In this document: piece by piece, positions 1 through 6,600 of the stretch | Layout: every line of letters starts with the position of its first letter | How positions within the stretch are numbered: position 1 is the first letter of the stretch | Source: Aquificaceae bacterium | GTDB taxonomy: Bacteria; Aquificota; Aquificia; Aquificales; Aquificaceae | Direction: 5' to 3' | NCBI GenBank assembly: GCA_015490115.1 | Contig: WFYM01000030.1 | Location: forward strand, 1-10,233 | Length of the DNA: 10,233 bases | Translations under genes and position numbers: made by a program | Notes under the pieces: model-generated | Seen by the model: only the letters and a program-made list of their open reading frames with translations | Databases searched by the model: none | What the model was told of the DNA's origin: nothing

Positions 1-239
1 GTGGGAGGCACACACCGTTTTTTGTGAACTACAGGCCGCAGTTTTACTTTAGGACAGCTGATGTGACGGGGACGATAGTGAAGTTGCCTGAGGGAGTGGA
101 GATGGTGATGCCCGGGGACAATGTGGAGTTGGAGGTTGAGTTGATAGCCCCGGTTGCTATGGAGGAGGGACTCAGGTTTGCGATAAGGGAGGGGGGAAAG
201 ACTGTAGGAGCCGGTGTTGTCACAAAAATACTCGACTGA
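1..239 (+). CDS. tuf: Elongation factor Tu, C-terminal fragment (5' end outside window)
   Basis: This is the last part of EF-Tu, the GTPase that delivers aminoacyl-tRNA to the ribosomal A site. The reading frame is already open at base 3 and encodes GRHTPFF followed by NYRPQFYFRTADVTG, which is the well-known domain III signature. The rest (PGDNVELEVELIAPVAMEEG, then FAIREGGKTVGAGVVTKI) is the standard ending, with a TGA stop at 237-239. About 78 residues are visible, so most of the protein, including the GTPase domain, lies upstream. A GTG at 24 is an internal valine, not a start. The rpmG gene follows after 10 bases, so the two are probably cotranscribed. Many bacteria carry two tuf copies, and this is the copy next to secE-nusG. 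Identity is very secure. Confidence 0.97.
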   Translation, partial: GRHTPFFVNYRPQFYFRTADVTGTIVKLPEGVEMVMPGDNVELEVELIAPVAMEEGLRFAIREGGKTVGAGVVTKILD

Positions 240-249
240 GGTGAAGGCT

Positions 250-402
250 ATGCCGAGGGAGGTGGTGATCCTCGCCTGCACCGAGTGCAAGAGGAGAAAC
301 TACACAACCACAAAGAATAAACAGAAGCATCCTGAGAGGCTCGAACTCAGGAAATACTGCAAGTGGTGCAGAAGGCATACACTCCACCGTGAGGTGAGGT
401 AA
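250..402 (+). CDS. rpmG: 50S ribosomal protein L33, zinc-binding (C+) form
   Basis: This encodes a 50-residue protein, the usual size of L33, a small protein of the large ribosomal subunit. It starts MPREVVILACTECKRRNY and contains two CxxC pairs, CTEC (residues 10-13) and CKWC (37-40), so it is the zinc-ribbon C+ form rather than the cysteine-less paralogue that some bacteria use under zinc limitation. The ATG at 250 is preceded by GAGGTG (238-243) with a 6-base spacer, and this ribosome binding site overlaps the tuf stop. An in-frame GTG at 241 lies inside that site and is a less likely start. The tRNA-Trp gene begins 14 bases after the stop. The order tuf-rpmG-tRNA-secE-nusG is common in bacteria. 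Confidence 0.95.
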   Translation: MPREVVILACTECKRRNYTTTKNKQKHPERLELRKYCKWCRRHTLHREVR

Positions 403-416
403 TTTAAATAAAGTAA

Positions 417-492
417 GGGGCTGTAGCTCAATTGGCAGAGCGCGGGACTCCAAATCCCGTGGGTGGGGGTTCGAGTCCTCCCAGCCCCGCCA
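417..492 (+). tRNA. tRNA-Trp, anticodon CCA, with encoded 3' CCA
   Basis: The 76 bases fold as a full cloverleaf. The acceptor stem GGGGCTG (417-423) pairs with CAGCCCC (482-488), followed by discriminator G489 and CCA (490-492). The D arm is GCTC/GAGC. The anticodon stem CGGGA/TCCCG holds the loop CTCCAAA with anticodon CCA, specific for tryptophan. The T arm is GGGGG/CCTCC around the loop TTCGAGT. The tRNA lies between rpmG and secE with no room for its own promoter or terminator, so it must be cut out of a messenger-like precursor. Its last base (A492) is also the first base of the secE ribosome binding site AAGGAG. Confidence 0.97.
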
Positions 493-497
493 AGGAG
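492..497 (+). promoter_or_regulatory. secE ribosome binding site abutting the tRNA 3' end
   Basis: AAGGAG lies 8 bases upstream of the secE ATG at 506. Its first A is the terminal A of the tRNA CCA. If the tRNA is matured by a cut after 492, the remaining secE message would start with AGGAG at its extreme 5' end, leaving a leader of only 13 bases. The site itself is plain in the sequence; the processing consequence is inferred. Confidence 0.7.
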
Positions 498-505
498 AAA
501 AAACC

Positions 506-700
506 ATGGAGAGGTTAAGGGAGTTCTTAAAAGGGGTAAGGACTGAGCTGAGGAGGGTCACCTGGCCGGACAGGAGGCTCGTGACGAAGGCGACGATAAG
601 TGTTATAATTTTTTCTTTGGTCGTGGGCGTATACCTCTGGGTCTTAGATCTTGCCTTCACTAAAATACTCTCGCTTATCTTCTCGCTAAGGGGTGCGTGA
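506..700 (+). CDS. secE: Preprotein translocase subunit SecE (short, single-helix form)
   Basis: The 64-residue product matches the short bacterial SecE, which clamps the two halves of SecY in the inner membrane. Residues 1-25 form an amphipathic, basic segment with the family motif VRTELRRVTWPDRR, in which the TWP core is typical. Residues about 28-60 are hydrophobic (ISVIIFSLVVGVYLWVLDLAF and the following stretch) and supply the essential membrane helix. There is only one membrane segment, unlike the three in E. coli SecE. The ATG at 506 has AAGGAG 8 bases upstream. The TGA stop (698-700) shares its A with the nusG ATG, so the two genes are translationally coupled, as the secE-nusG pair usually is. 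Confidence 0.95.
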   Translation: MERLREFLKGVRTELRRVTWPDRRLVTKATISVIIFSLVVGVYLWVLDLAFTKILSLIFSLRGA

Positions 701-1419
701 TGGAGGAGAAACGCTGGTATGCACTTCAGGTGGAGGCGGGAAAGGAGGTAGCTGCGAGGGAGAACCTGCTCAAAGTTTTAGAACTCGAAGGTCTGAGGGA
801 CCTCGTCGATGAGGTGGTGGTCCCTGCTGAGGAGAGGGTGGTAATAAGGGCGCAGGGGAAGGAAAAGTACAGGCTCTCTTTGAAGGGGAACAACAGGGAC
901 ATAAGCGTCTTGGGGAAGAAGGGGGTGACCACCTTCAGGATAGAGAACGGGACCGTGAGGGTAATAGAGAGCGTGGAGGGGGACGAGTGCTTGAAAGCCC
1001 CTCCCATATCCAAGCCCGGACAGAAGCTCGTCTGCAGGGAGAACAGGACGGAAGCCAAGATAATCCTCGACAACAAGATGTTCCCCGGATACATACTCAT
1101 AAAGGCTCACATGAACGACAAGCTGATGAGGGCAATAGAGAAGACACCCCACGTATACAGGCTCGTAGGGGGGAGGGTAGTTCCCCTGAAGGAAGAGGAA
1201 GTTGCGCGTATACTCGACCAGGTGAAGCACGGAATAAGGACGAGGAAGGTCGAGTTCGAAAAGGGTGACCAGATAAGGGTCATAGAGGGTCCCTTCATGA
1301 ACTTCACAGGGACCGTGGAAGAGGTCCACCCCGAGAGGGAGAAGCTGACCGTCCTCATCAGCATATTCGGAAGGCTCACACCCGTCGAGCTTGACTTCAA
1401 CCAAGTGGAGAAGATCTGA
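700..1419 (+). CDS. nusG: Transcription termination/antitermination factor NusG, with inserted extra domain
   Basis: NusG binds the clamp and protrusion of RNA polymerase, suppresses or promotes pausing, and can contact Rho or ribosomal protein S10. The NGN domain begins with KRWYALQVEAGKEVAARENL (residues 4-23) and resumes at KMFPGYILIKAHM (126-138). Between them, about residues 51-120, is a charged, strand-rich insert absent from E. coli NusG. A C-terminal KOW domain covers about 185-239 (GDQIRVIEGPFMNFTGTVEEV at 189-209). At 239 residues it is longer than the roughly 180 of E. coli. Inserted NusG domains are known in Aquifex and Thermotoga. I chose ATG 700, which overlaps the secE stop as TGATG and has AGGGG 6 bases upstream. 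A GTG directly before it (697) is the alternative and would add one residue. Confidence 0.96.
   Translation: MEEKRWYALQVEAGKEVAARENLLKVLELEGLRDLVDEVVVPAEERVVIRAQGKEKYRLSLKGNNRDISVLGKKGVTTFRIENGTVRVIESVEGDECLKAPPISKPGQKLVCRENRTEAKIILDNKMFPGYILIKAHMNDKLMRAIEKTPHVYRLVGGRVVPLKEEEVARILDQVKHGIRTRKVEFEKGDQIRVIEGPFMNFTGTVEEVHPEREKLTVLISIFGRLTPVELDFNQVEKI
850..1059 (+). other. NusG domain II insert within the NGN domain
   Basis: Residues about 51-120 of NusG interrupt the segment that in short NusG proteins runs directly from VPxEEVVE to KxFPGYVLV. The insert is rich in Lys, Arg, Glu and Val (for example EKYRLSLKGNNRDISVLGKK) and looks like a small beta domain. It contains one Cys (residue 97), with another at 112. 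Comparable inserts occur in Aquifex aeolicus NusG; their position is known, their role less so. Boundaries are estimated by eye against remembered short homologues and may be off by about 10 residues. Confidence 0.8.
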
Positions 1420-1431
1420 GGAGGAGGAAAG

Positions 1432-1869
1432 ATGGCGAAGAAGGTGGTAGCTACCATAGAGCTTATGCTTCCCGCCCAGCAGGCTTCCCCTGCACCGCCG
1501 GTCGGACCTGCCCTCGGACAGCACGGTGTGAACATAATGGAGTTCGTGAAGCAGTTTAACGCTGCGAGCAGGGAGTACGAACCGGGGACCATACTTCCCG
1601 TAGTCATAACCGTTTACCAGGACAGGAGCTTCACCTTCGTAATGAAGACACCCCCCGTCTCTTACCTGCTCAAGAAAGCTGCGGGCGTCGAAAAGGGTTC
1701 CTCGGATCCGAAGAGGCAAAAGGTAGGGAAGATAACTCTGAAACAGCTCGAGGAGATAGCGAGGATGAAGATGAAGGACATGAACACGAAGGATCTAAAG
1801 GCTGCGATGAGGACAGTAGCGGGAACGGCGAAGAGCATGGGTATAGAGATAGAAGGTTGGAAGGAGTGA
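1432..1869 (+). CDS. rplK: 50S ribosomal protein L11
   Basis: L11 forms the GTPase-associated centre of the large subunit with 23S rRNA and the L10-L12 stalk. The 145-residue product is about the usual length (141-142) with a few extra C-terminal residues. The N-terminal domain carries the hallmark PAPPVGPALGQHGVNIMEF (residues 22-40), whose prolines form the hinge face contacted by thiopeptide antibiotics. The C-terminal rRNA-binding domain contains the KITLKQLEEIARMKMKDMN stretch (about 103-121) and AMRTVAGTAKSMGIEIEG near the end. A very strong GAGGAGGAGG ribosome binding site lies just before ATG 1432, only 12 bases after the nusG stop. The rplA gene starts 4 bases after its stop. Confidence 0.98.
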   Translation: MAKKVVATIELMLPAQQASPAPPVGPALGQHGVNIMEFVKQFNAASREYEPGTILPVVITVYQDRSFTFVMKTPPVSYLLKKAAGVEKGSSDPKRQKVGKITLKQLEEIARMKMKDMNTKDLKAAMRTVAGTAKSMGIEIEGWKE

Positions 1870-1873
1870 AGTC

Positions 1874-2602
1874 ATGGCGAGGAGAGGAAAGAAGTATCTG
1901 AAAGCTTTAGAGCTTGTGGACAGGAGCAGGACCTACACCGTAGAGGAGGCTATAGACCTCCTCAAGAAGATGGCTGAGGTCACAGAGAGGAAGTTCGACG
2001 AGACCGTCGAGCTTGCCATGAGGCTCGGAGTAGACCCCAAATACGCGGACCAGATGGTGAGGGGTTCCGTGGTCCTCCCCCACGGACTCGGAAAACCCAT
2101 AAGGGTCCTCGTCTTAGCGGAAGGTGAGGAAGCGAAAAAGGCGGAACAAGCAGGAGCGGACTACGTAGGAGGTGAGAACCTGATAAACAAGATCCTGAAG
2201 GAGGAGTGGACTGACTTCGACGTCGTCATAGCGACTCCCGAGATAATGCCGAAGGTAGCGAAGCTCGGAAGGATCCTCGGACCGAGGGGTCTGATGCCGA
2301 GTCCGAAGACGGGAACCGTAACGAGGAACGTCGAACAAGCGATAGCGGACGCGAAGAAGGGAAGGGTAGAGTTCAAAGTGGACAAAGCCGGGAACATCCA
2401 CATGCCCGTCGGAAAGATATCCTTTGAAAAGGAAAAGCTCCTCGAGAACGTATATACCGCGATAGACGCGGTAGTAAGGGCGAAGCCCCCCGGAGCCAAG
2501 GGACAGTATATAAAGTCGATCACCCTCTCCACAACTATGAGTCCGGGTGTTAAAATAGATATTTCCCATACGCTCAAGAAGCTTCAGGAGATGGCGGCAT
2601 GA
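1874..2602 (+). CDS. rplA: 50S ribosomal protein L1
   Basis: L1 forms the mobile L1 stalk at the E site and, in many bacteria, represses its own L11-L1 message. The 242-residue product is of normal length (about 230-240). It opens MARRGKKYLKALELVDRSRTY, continues with FDETVELAMRLGVDPKYADQ, and carries the domain II signature GRILGPRGLMPSPKTGTV (about residues 132-149). It ends with the domain I strand region SPGVKIDI. The ATG at 1874 has AAGGAG (1861-1866) 7 bases upstream, inside the rplK 3' end. The ending overlaps rplJ by ATGA. No separate leader exists before rplA, so L1 control, if present, would have to act near rplK. Confidence 0.98.
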   Translation: MARRGKKYLKALELVDRSRTYTVEEAIDLLKKMAEVTERKFDETVELAMRLGVDPKYADQMVRGSVVLPHGLGKPIRVLVLAEGEEAKKAEQAGADYVGGENLINKILKEEWTDFDVVIATPEIMPKVAKLGRILGPRGLMPSPKTGTVTRNVEQAIADAKKGRVEFKVDKAGNIHMPVGKISFEKEKLLENVYTAIDAVVRAKPPGAKGQYIKSITLSTTMSPGVKIDISHTLKKLQEMAA

Positions 2603-3150
2603 GGGAGAGGAAGAGCCTCCAGAGGAAGAAGGAACTCGTCTCCTCTTACAGGGAGAGGTTCGAAAGGGCGGGAAAGACCGTCCTCTTCTTCAACTTCCAA
2701 GGCATAGACGCCTTCCCCTTGTCACAGCTGAGAGCTGAGATAAAGTCCTTAGGGGGTGAGATAGTTGTCGGCAAGAACACCCTATTTTACAGAGCCTTCG
2801 AAGGGACACCCCTCGTAGACCACAGGGACATATTCACGGGACCCACCGCAGCCCTCTTCGCTTACGAGGACGTCGTAGCTGTCATCAAGAAGCTCATAGA
2901 GTTCCTGAAAGAGACCTTCGAGGAGGGATACAAAGAGAAGCTAAAGGGAGGTCTACTCTCGGGGAAATACATATCACCTGAAGAGATAGTTTCCCTCTCC
3001 CAGCTCCCGGGAAGGGAGGAGCTTATCTCCAAGCTCATAGGTGTCTTGAAGTCTCCCGTCTTCAACCTCGTCCTCGCACTCAAGGCTGTTCCTCAGAGCC
3101 TCGTCCTTACTTTGAAAGCTATTGAGGAGAAAAAATCTCAAGGAGGTTGA
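2599..3150 (+). CDS. rplJ: 50S ribosomal protein L10, base of the L12 stalk
   Basis: L10 anchors the L12 dimers to 23S rRNA near L11. The 183-residue product has the N-terminal rRNA-binding domain (KTVLFFNFQGIDAFPLSQLR at about 27-46, and GEIVVGKNTLFYRAFEG at about 53-69) and a middle TGPTAALFAYED segment. The long C-terminal helix that docks L12 follows (from about residue 140, GREELISKLIGVLKSPVFNL, then LALKAVPQSLVLTLKAIEEK). The hydrophobic, repeat-like character and length of this helix suit three L12 dimers, as in other thermophiles, rather than two as in E. coli; this is inferred, not shown. The start ATG 2599 lies in the ATGA overlap with rplA, so translation is probably coupled and no untranslated rplJ leader exists. 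Confidence 0.97.
   Translation: MRERKSLQRKKELVSSYRERFERAGKTVLFFNFQGIDAFPLSQLRAEIKSLGGEIVVGKNTLFYRAFEGTPLVDHRDIFTGPTAALFAYEDVVAVIKKLIEFLKETFEEGYKEKLKGGLLSGKYISPEEIVSLSQLPGREELISKLIGVLKSPVFNLVLALKAVPQSLVLTLKAIEEKKSQGG
3140..3147 (+). promoter_or_regulatory. Full-strength ribosome binding site of rplL
   Basis: AAGGAGGT is a full anti-Shine-Dalgarno match, inside the last codons of rplJ and 6 bases before ATG 3154. L12 is needed in several copies per ribosome whereas its cotranscribed neighbours are needed once, so an unusually strong site here fits the stoichiometry. Confidence 0.85.
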
Positions 3151-3153
3151 GAT

Positions 3154-3546
3154 ATGGCTACGCTCACCATCGACGAGATCGTTGAAGCTATCAAGAACAT
3201 GAGCGTCCTCGAGGTGGCGGAGCTTGTGAAGAGGCTCGAGGAGGAGTTCGGCGTTTCCGCCTCCGCCGTGGTCGCAGCTGCACCCGCTCAAGGTGCTGCG
3301 GCTGGAGCGGGAGCGCCAGCTCAGGCTGAGGAGAAGACTGAGTTCGACGTTATCCTTAAAGCTCCCGGCTCCAACAAGATACAGGTGATCAAGGTAGTCA
3401 GGGAGATAACGGGACTCGGTCTCAAGGAAGCCAAGGAACTCGTCGACAACGCACCCAAGCCCATCAAGGAGGGCGTCTCCAAGGAGGAGGCGGAGCAGAT
3501 CAAATCCAAGCTCGAGGAGGTTGGTGCGGAGGTCGAGATCAAGTAA
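3154..3546 (+). CDS. rplL: 50S ribosomal protein L7/L12
   Basis: L12 is the multi-copy stalk protein that recruits and stimulates translational GTPases such as EF-Tu and EF-G. The 130-residue product is slightly longer than the usual 120-128. The N-terminal dimerisation domain is residues 1-33 (IDEIVEAIKNMSVLEVAELVKRLEEEF). A flexible Ala/Gly/Pro-rich hinge follows at about 38-60 (AAAPAQGAAAGAGAPAQ). The C-terminal factor-binding domain is about 62-130 and holds FDVILKAPGSNKIQVIKVVR and the motif GLGLKEAKELVDNAPKPIKEGV. It starts 3 bases after the rplJ stop. After its stop comes the only sizeable gap of the window. Confidence 0.98.
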   Translation: MATLTIDEIVEAIKNMSVLEVAELVKRLEEEFGVSASAVVAAAPAQGAAAGAGAPAQAEEKTEFDVILKAPGSNKIQVIKVVREITGLGLKEAKELVDNAPKPIKEGVSKEEAEQIKSKLEEVGAEVEIK

Positions 3547-3611
3547 CTTCCTTCTTCTTGAGAGTTTGGGTTATGAAAGTTCCCGGTCTGTCCCCACTTC
3601 CCTTTTCTGCG

Positions 3612-3620
3612 TGTTATAAT
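3612..3620 (+). promoter_or_regulatory. Probable extended -10 promoter upstream of rpoB
   Basis: TGTTATAAT matches the extended -10 consensus TGnTATAAT exactly and sits in the only long intergenic gap (3547-3655). It is followed by an A/T-rich stretch (TATAAATTTG), and a start about 7 bases downstream would give a 5' leader near 30 bases before ATG 3656. No TTGACA-like -35 box lies 16-18 bases upstream (the region reads TCCCCACTTC), which agrees with extended -10 promoters not needing one. I see no convincing hairpin-plus-T-run terminator in the gap, so readthrough from rplL is also likely. Activity is inferred. Confidence 0.6.
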
Positions 3621-3655
3621 TATAAATTTGTCAAAAGCTAAAAGGGGTGGACACC

Positions 3656-6600
3656 ATGGGACAGGTTACGCTTCCGAGAAAGTATTTCGGGAGGAGGAAG
3701 GAGATATTAGAACCCCCTTACCTCCTCAGCGTCCCGAAGAACTCCTTTGAGAACTTCATACAGCTCAGAAAAGCTCCCCACGAGAGGGAGAACATCGGAC
3801 TCGAATACATATTCAGGACCTCATTTCCCTTCAAGGACCCTGACGGAAACATATTCCTCGAATACCTCGGCTACGAGGTGGGGGACTGGGAGTGCAACAA
3901 GTGCGGCTACAAACCCGAATCCGACTTCTTGGGAGGATGGGGTGTCAAGTGTCCCAAGAAGGGTTGCGGTGGGAAGCTCGTCTACAAGGAGAAGTATACC
4001 CCCGACGAGTGCAAACTGAAGGGTCTTACCTACTCCGCACCCCTGAGGGTAATGTTCAAGCTGAGGGTAAAGACTAAAGACGGGTGGAGGGAGACACCGC
4101 CGAGGAAGGTCTACTTCGGCGAGATACCCCTCATGACCGACACGGGTTCCTTCATCATAAACGGTAGCGAGAGGGTAGTCGTAAACCAGCTCATAAGGTC
4201 GACCGGTGTCTTCTTCGAGGAGAAGGAAGAAAAGCAAAAGGACGCAACGATAACGAGGATAATCTACAGGGCGAGCATAATACCCGACAAGGGTTCGAGG
4301 ATAGAGTTCGAGCTTTCCGGAACCACCGACCTCTTCTCCGCCAGGATAGACAGGAAGAAGGTAAGCGGTGTAGCTATCTTAAGAGCTTGGGGTTTTGAGA
4401 CCGCATACGATATTTTGAAGCACTTCTACGAGGGTGTTAGGAGGCTCGTCCCTGACGGTGAGGTTTTGAGGGACGCGGAAACGGGGGAGGAGGTGGAACT
4501 CGAAGAACTCGAACACCACTACATCTTCGCCATAGTCCGCTACAGGGCGAAGCTCGAAACCTCAGGTAAAGAGAGGGAGTTCAGGGAGGAGAGGTTCATA
4601 GAAGATCCGGAGGGTCTCGCCCTCCTCCTCAAGGACGAGAGGATAACCGTCGAGTCGGTAACGGCTCTTCCGAACGAAAAGGCTGTAAAAAGCCCCTACG
4701 CAAAAATAGTGGTCGACACTATAGCCAGCGAGACGACACCGAGGGACCCCGACAGGACGAGTCCCGTTAAGATCCCGGTTGAGTTCTCCTTCAGGGACTA
4801 CGGCTACATGGAGATATACAAGAAGCTAAGGCTCGTCGAGACGATGACCATGGAAATAGAGAACCTCATAGAGAGGGCAAGATCTTACTACGAGGTCTTC
4901 TTCCACAACATAACGAGATACGACCTCTCGAAGGTGGGGAGGGTCAAGATAAACGCGAAGGTCCACAAGATACCAAAGACCCTAAAGCCCGCGGACGTAG
5001 AAAGGCTCGACTCCCTTCCTCCCCTCGCCCTCGCTGAGGAGGTAAACGGCTACAAGGAGGGGACGAGGCTCACCAAGGAGATCCTCAAAGAGATCTTCAA
5101 GACCAAGGATGAGGTGAAGGTAAAGGACTACACCGAAGAAGAGGCGAGGTTCATCCTCCCGATAGATCTCATTAACATACTCAAATACTTAATAGACCTC
5201 AGGTTCAGGAGGGAGAGGAAGGACAACATAGCCCACCTCGGAAACAGGAGGGTAAGGTCGGTAGGAGAGCTTCTTGAGAACCAAGTGAGGACCGGCATAG
5301 CCAAGATGGAAAAGGTCTTCAGGGACAGGGTGGCTGTTGTGAACCCGGAGGACCCGAGCCTGAGACCTCAGGAGCTTATAAACCCAAGGTATCTGACGAA
5401 CGCAATACTTGAGTTCCTAAAAGGCGGACAGCTCTCCCAATACCTCGACAACACGAACCCCTTATCCTCCCTCACCCACAAGAGGAGGTTCTCAGCTCTG
5501 GGTCCGGGGGGACTCACGAGGGAGAGTGCGAAGTTCGAGATAAGGGACGTCCACCCCTCCCACTACGGGAGGATATGCCCAATAGAGACGCCTGAGGGTC
5601 AGAACATAGGGCTTGTGACCTCCATGACAGTCTACGCTCAGGTGAACGAATACGGCTTCCTGATAACACCCTACAGGAAGGTGGAAAACGGTGTCGTCAC
5701 AGACAAGATAGAGTACCTCGCAGCTTACGAAGAAGAGGATTACGTGATAGCCCAAAGCACACCTACCGACGAAAAGGGAAGGATACTCGCGGACAGGGTC
5801 CTCGCGAGGCACAAGAACGACATAAGGATAGTAAGACCCGAGCAGGTGAACTACATAGACGTCTCCCCGAGACAGATAATATCCGTCTCCTCGTCCCTGA
5901 TTCCCTTCCTCGAACACGACGACGCAAACAGGGCGCTCATGGGTTCCAACATGCAAAGACAGGCTGTCCCCCTCATATTCACGGAAGCTCCGATCATAGG
6001 GACGGGTATGGAGGAGAAGGTGGCGAGGGACTCACACGCTGTCGTCGTAGCGAAGAGGGGAGGTGTTGTCGAGGAGGTCGACAGCTCCCACATAGTCATA
6101 AGGGCGAACCCCGAGGAGATAGACCCCGAAGACCCCCTCGACTTCGGTATAGACATATACGAACTCAAGAAGTTCCAAAGGACCAACCAGAACACCTGCA
6201 TAAACCAGAGACCCCTCGTCAGAAAAGGCGAGAAGGTCAAGAAAGGACAGGTGATAGCGGACGGTCAGTCCACACACAGGGGAGAGCTTGCCCTCGGAAG
6301 GGACGTCCTCGTAGCCTTCATGCCTTGGAGGGGATACAACTTCGAAGACGCTATAGTCATCTCTGAAAGGCTCGTCAAAGACGACGTCTACACGTCTATA
6401 CACATAGAGGAGCTTGAAGTTGAAGCGAGGGAGACGAAGCTCGGCGAAGAGGAGATAACCAAGCAGATCCCCGGAGTTCCCGAAAAGGCTCTCGCACATC
6501 TCGACGAATACGGCATAGTCAGGATAGGGACCTACGTAAAGCCGGGGGACATACTCGTCGGGAAGGTCACTCCGAAAGGGGAGTCCCAGCCGACACCGGA

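Noticed and set aside
403..416. AT-rich linker TTTAAATAAAGTAA before the tRNA as a promoter
   Set aside because: It directly abuts the mature tRNA 5' end, leaving no distance for a start site, and no -35 box is visible. It is more likely a processing spacer.
1445..1456. 12-base perfect palindrome TGGTAGCTACCA in the first codons of rplK, considered as an L1-repression or operator site
   Set aside because: It encodes ordinary L11 residues (Val-Val-Ala-Thr), gives only a 4-bp RNA stem, and does not show the L1-binding fold I would expect. A 12-base palindrome near a start can occur by chance.
778..1719. 313-codon open frame on the - strand across nusG and rplK
   Set aside because: It lies opposite two unmistakable conserved genes, has a low-complexity composition (Leu, His, Tyr, Gly) and no recognisable domain. 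Codon bias of the + strand genes suppresses stops on the other strand.
3547..3611. Possible terminator or attenuator between rplL and rpoB
   Set aside because: Only weak complementarity (for example AAGT with ACTT, 4 pairs) is present, with no T-run after it. It does not support a hairpin call.
3647..3655. GTG at 3647 as the rpoB start
   Set aside because: This codon forms part of the AGGGGTG ribosome binding site for ATG 3656. The three extra residues (from GTG-GAC-ACC) do not resemble beta N-termini.
4955..5166. Expanded lobe segment of RpoB (about 70 residues where E. coli has about 17) as a novel insert
   Set aside because: Bacillus beta also has a long segment here with similar features (an LAE motif and a GTRL/GEIL-type element), so E. 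coli is probably the shortened form. It is not clearly special to this lineage.
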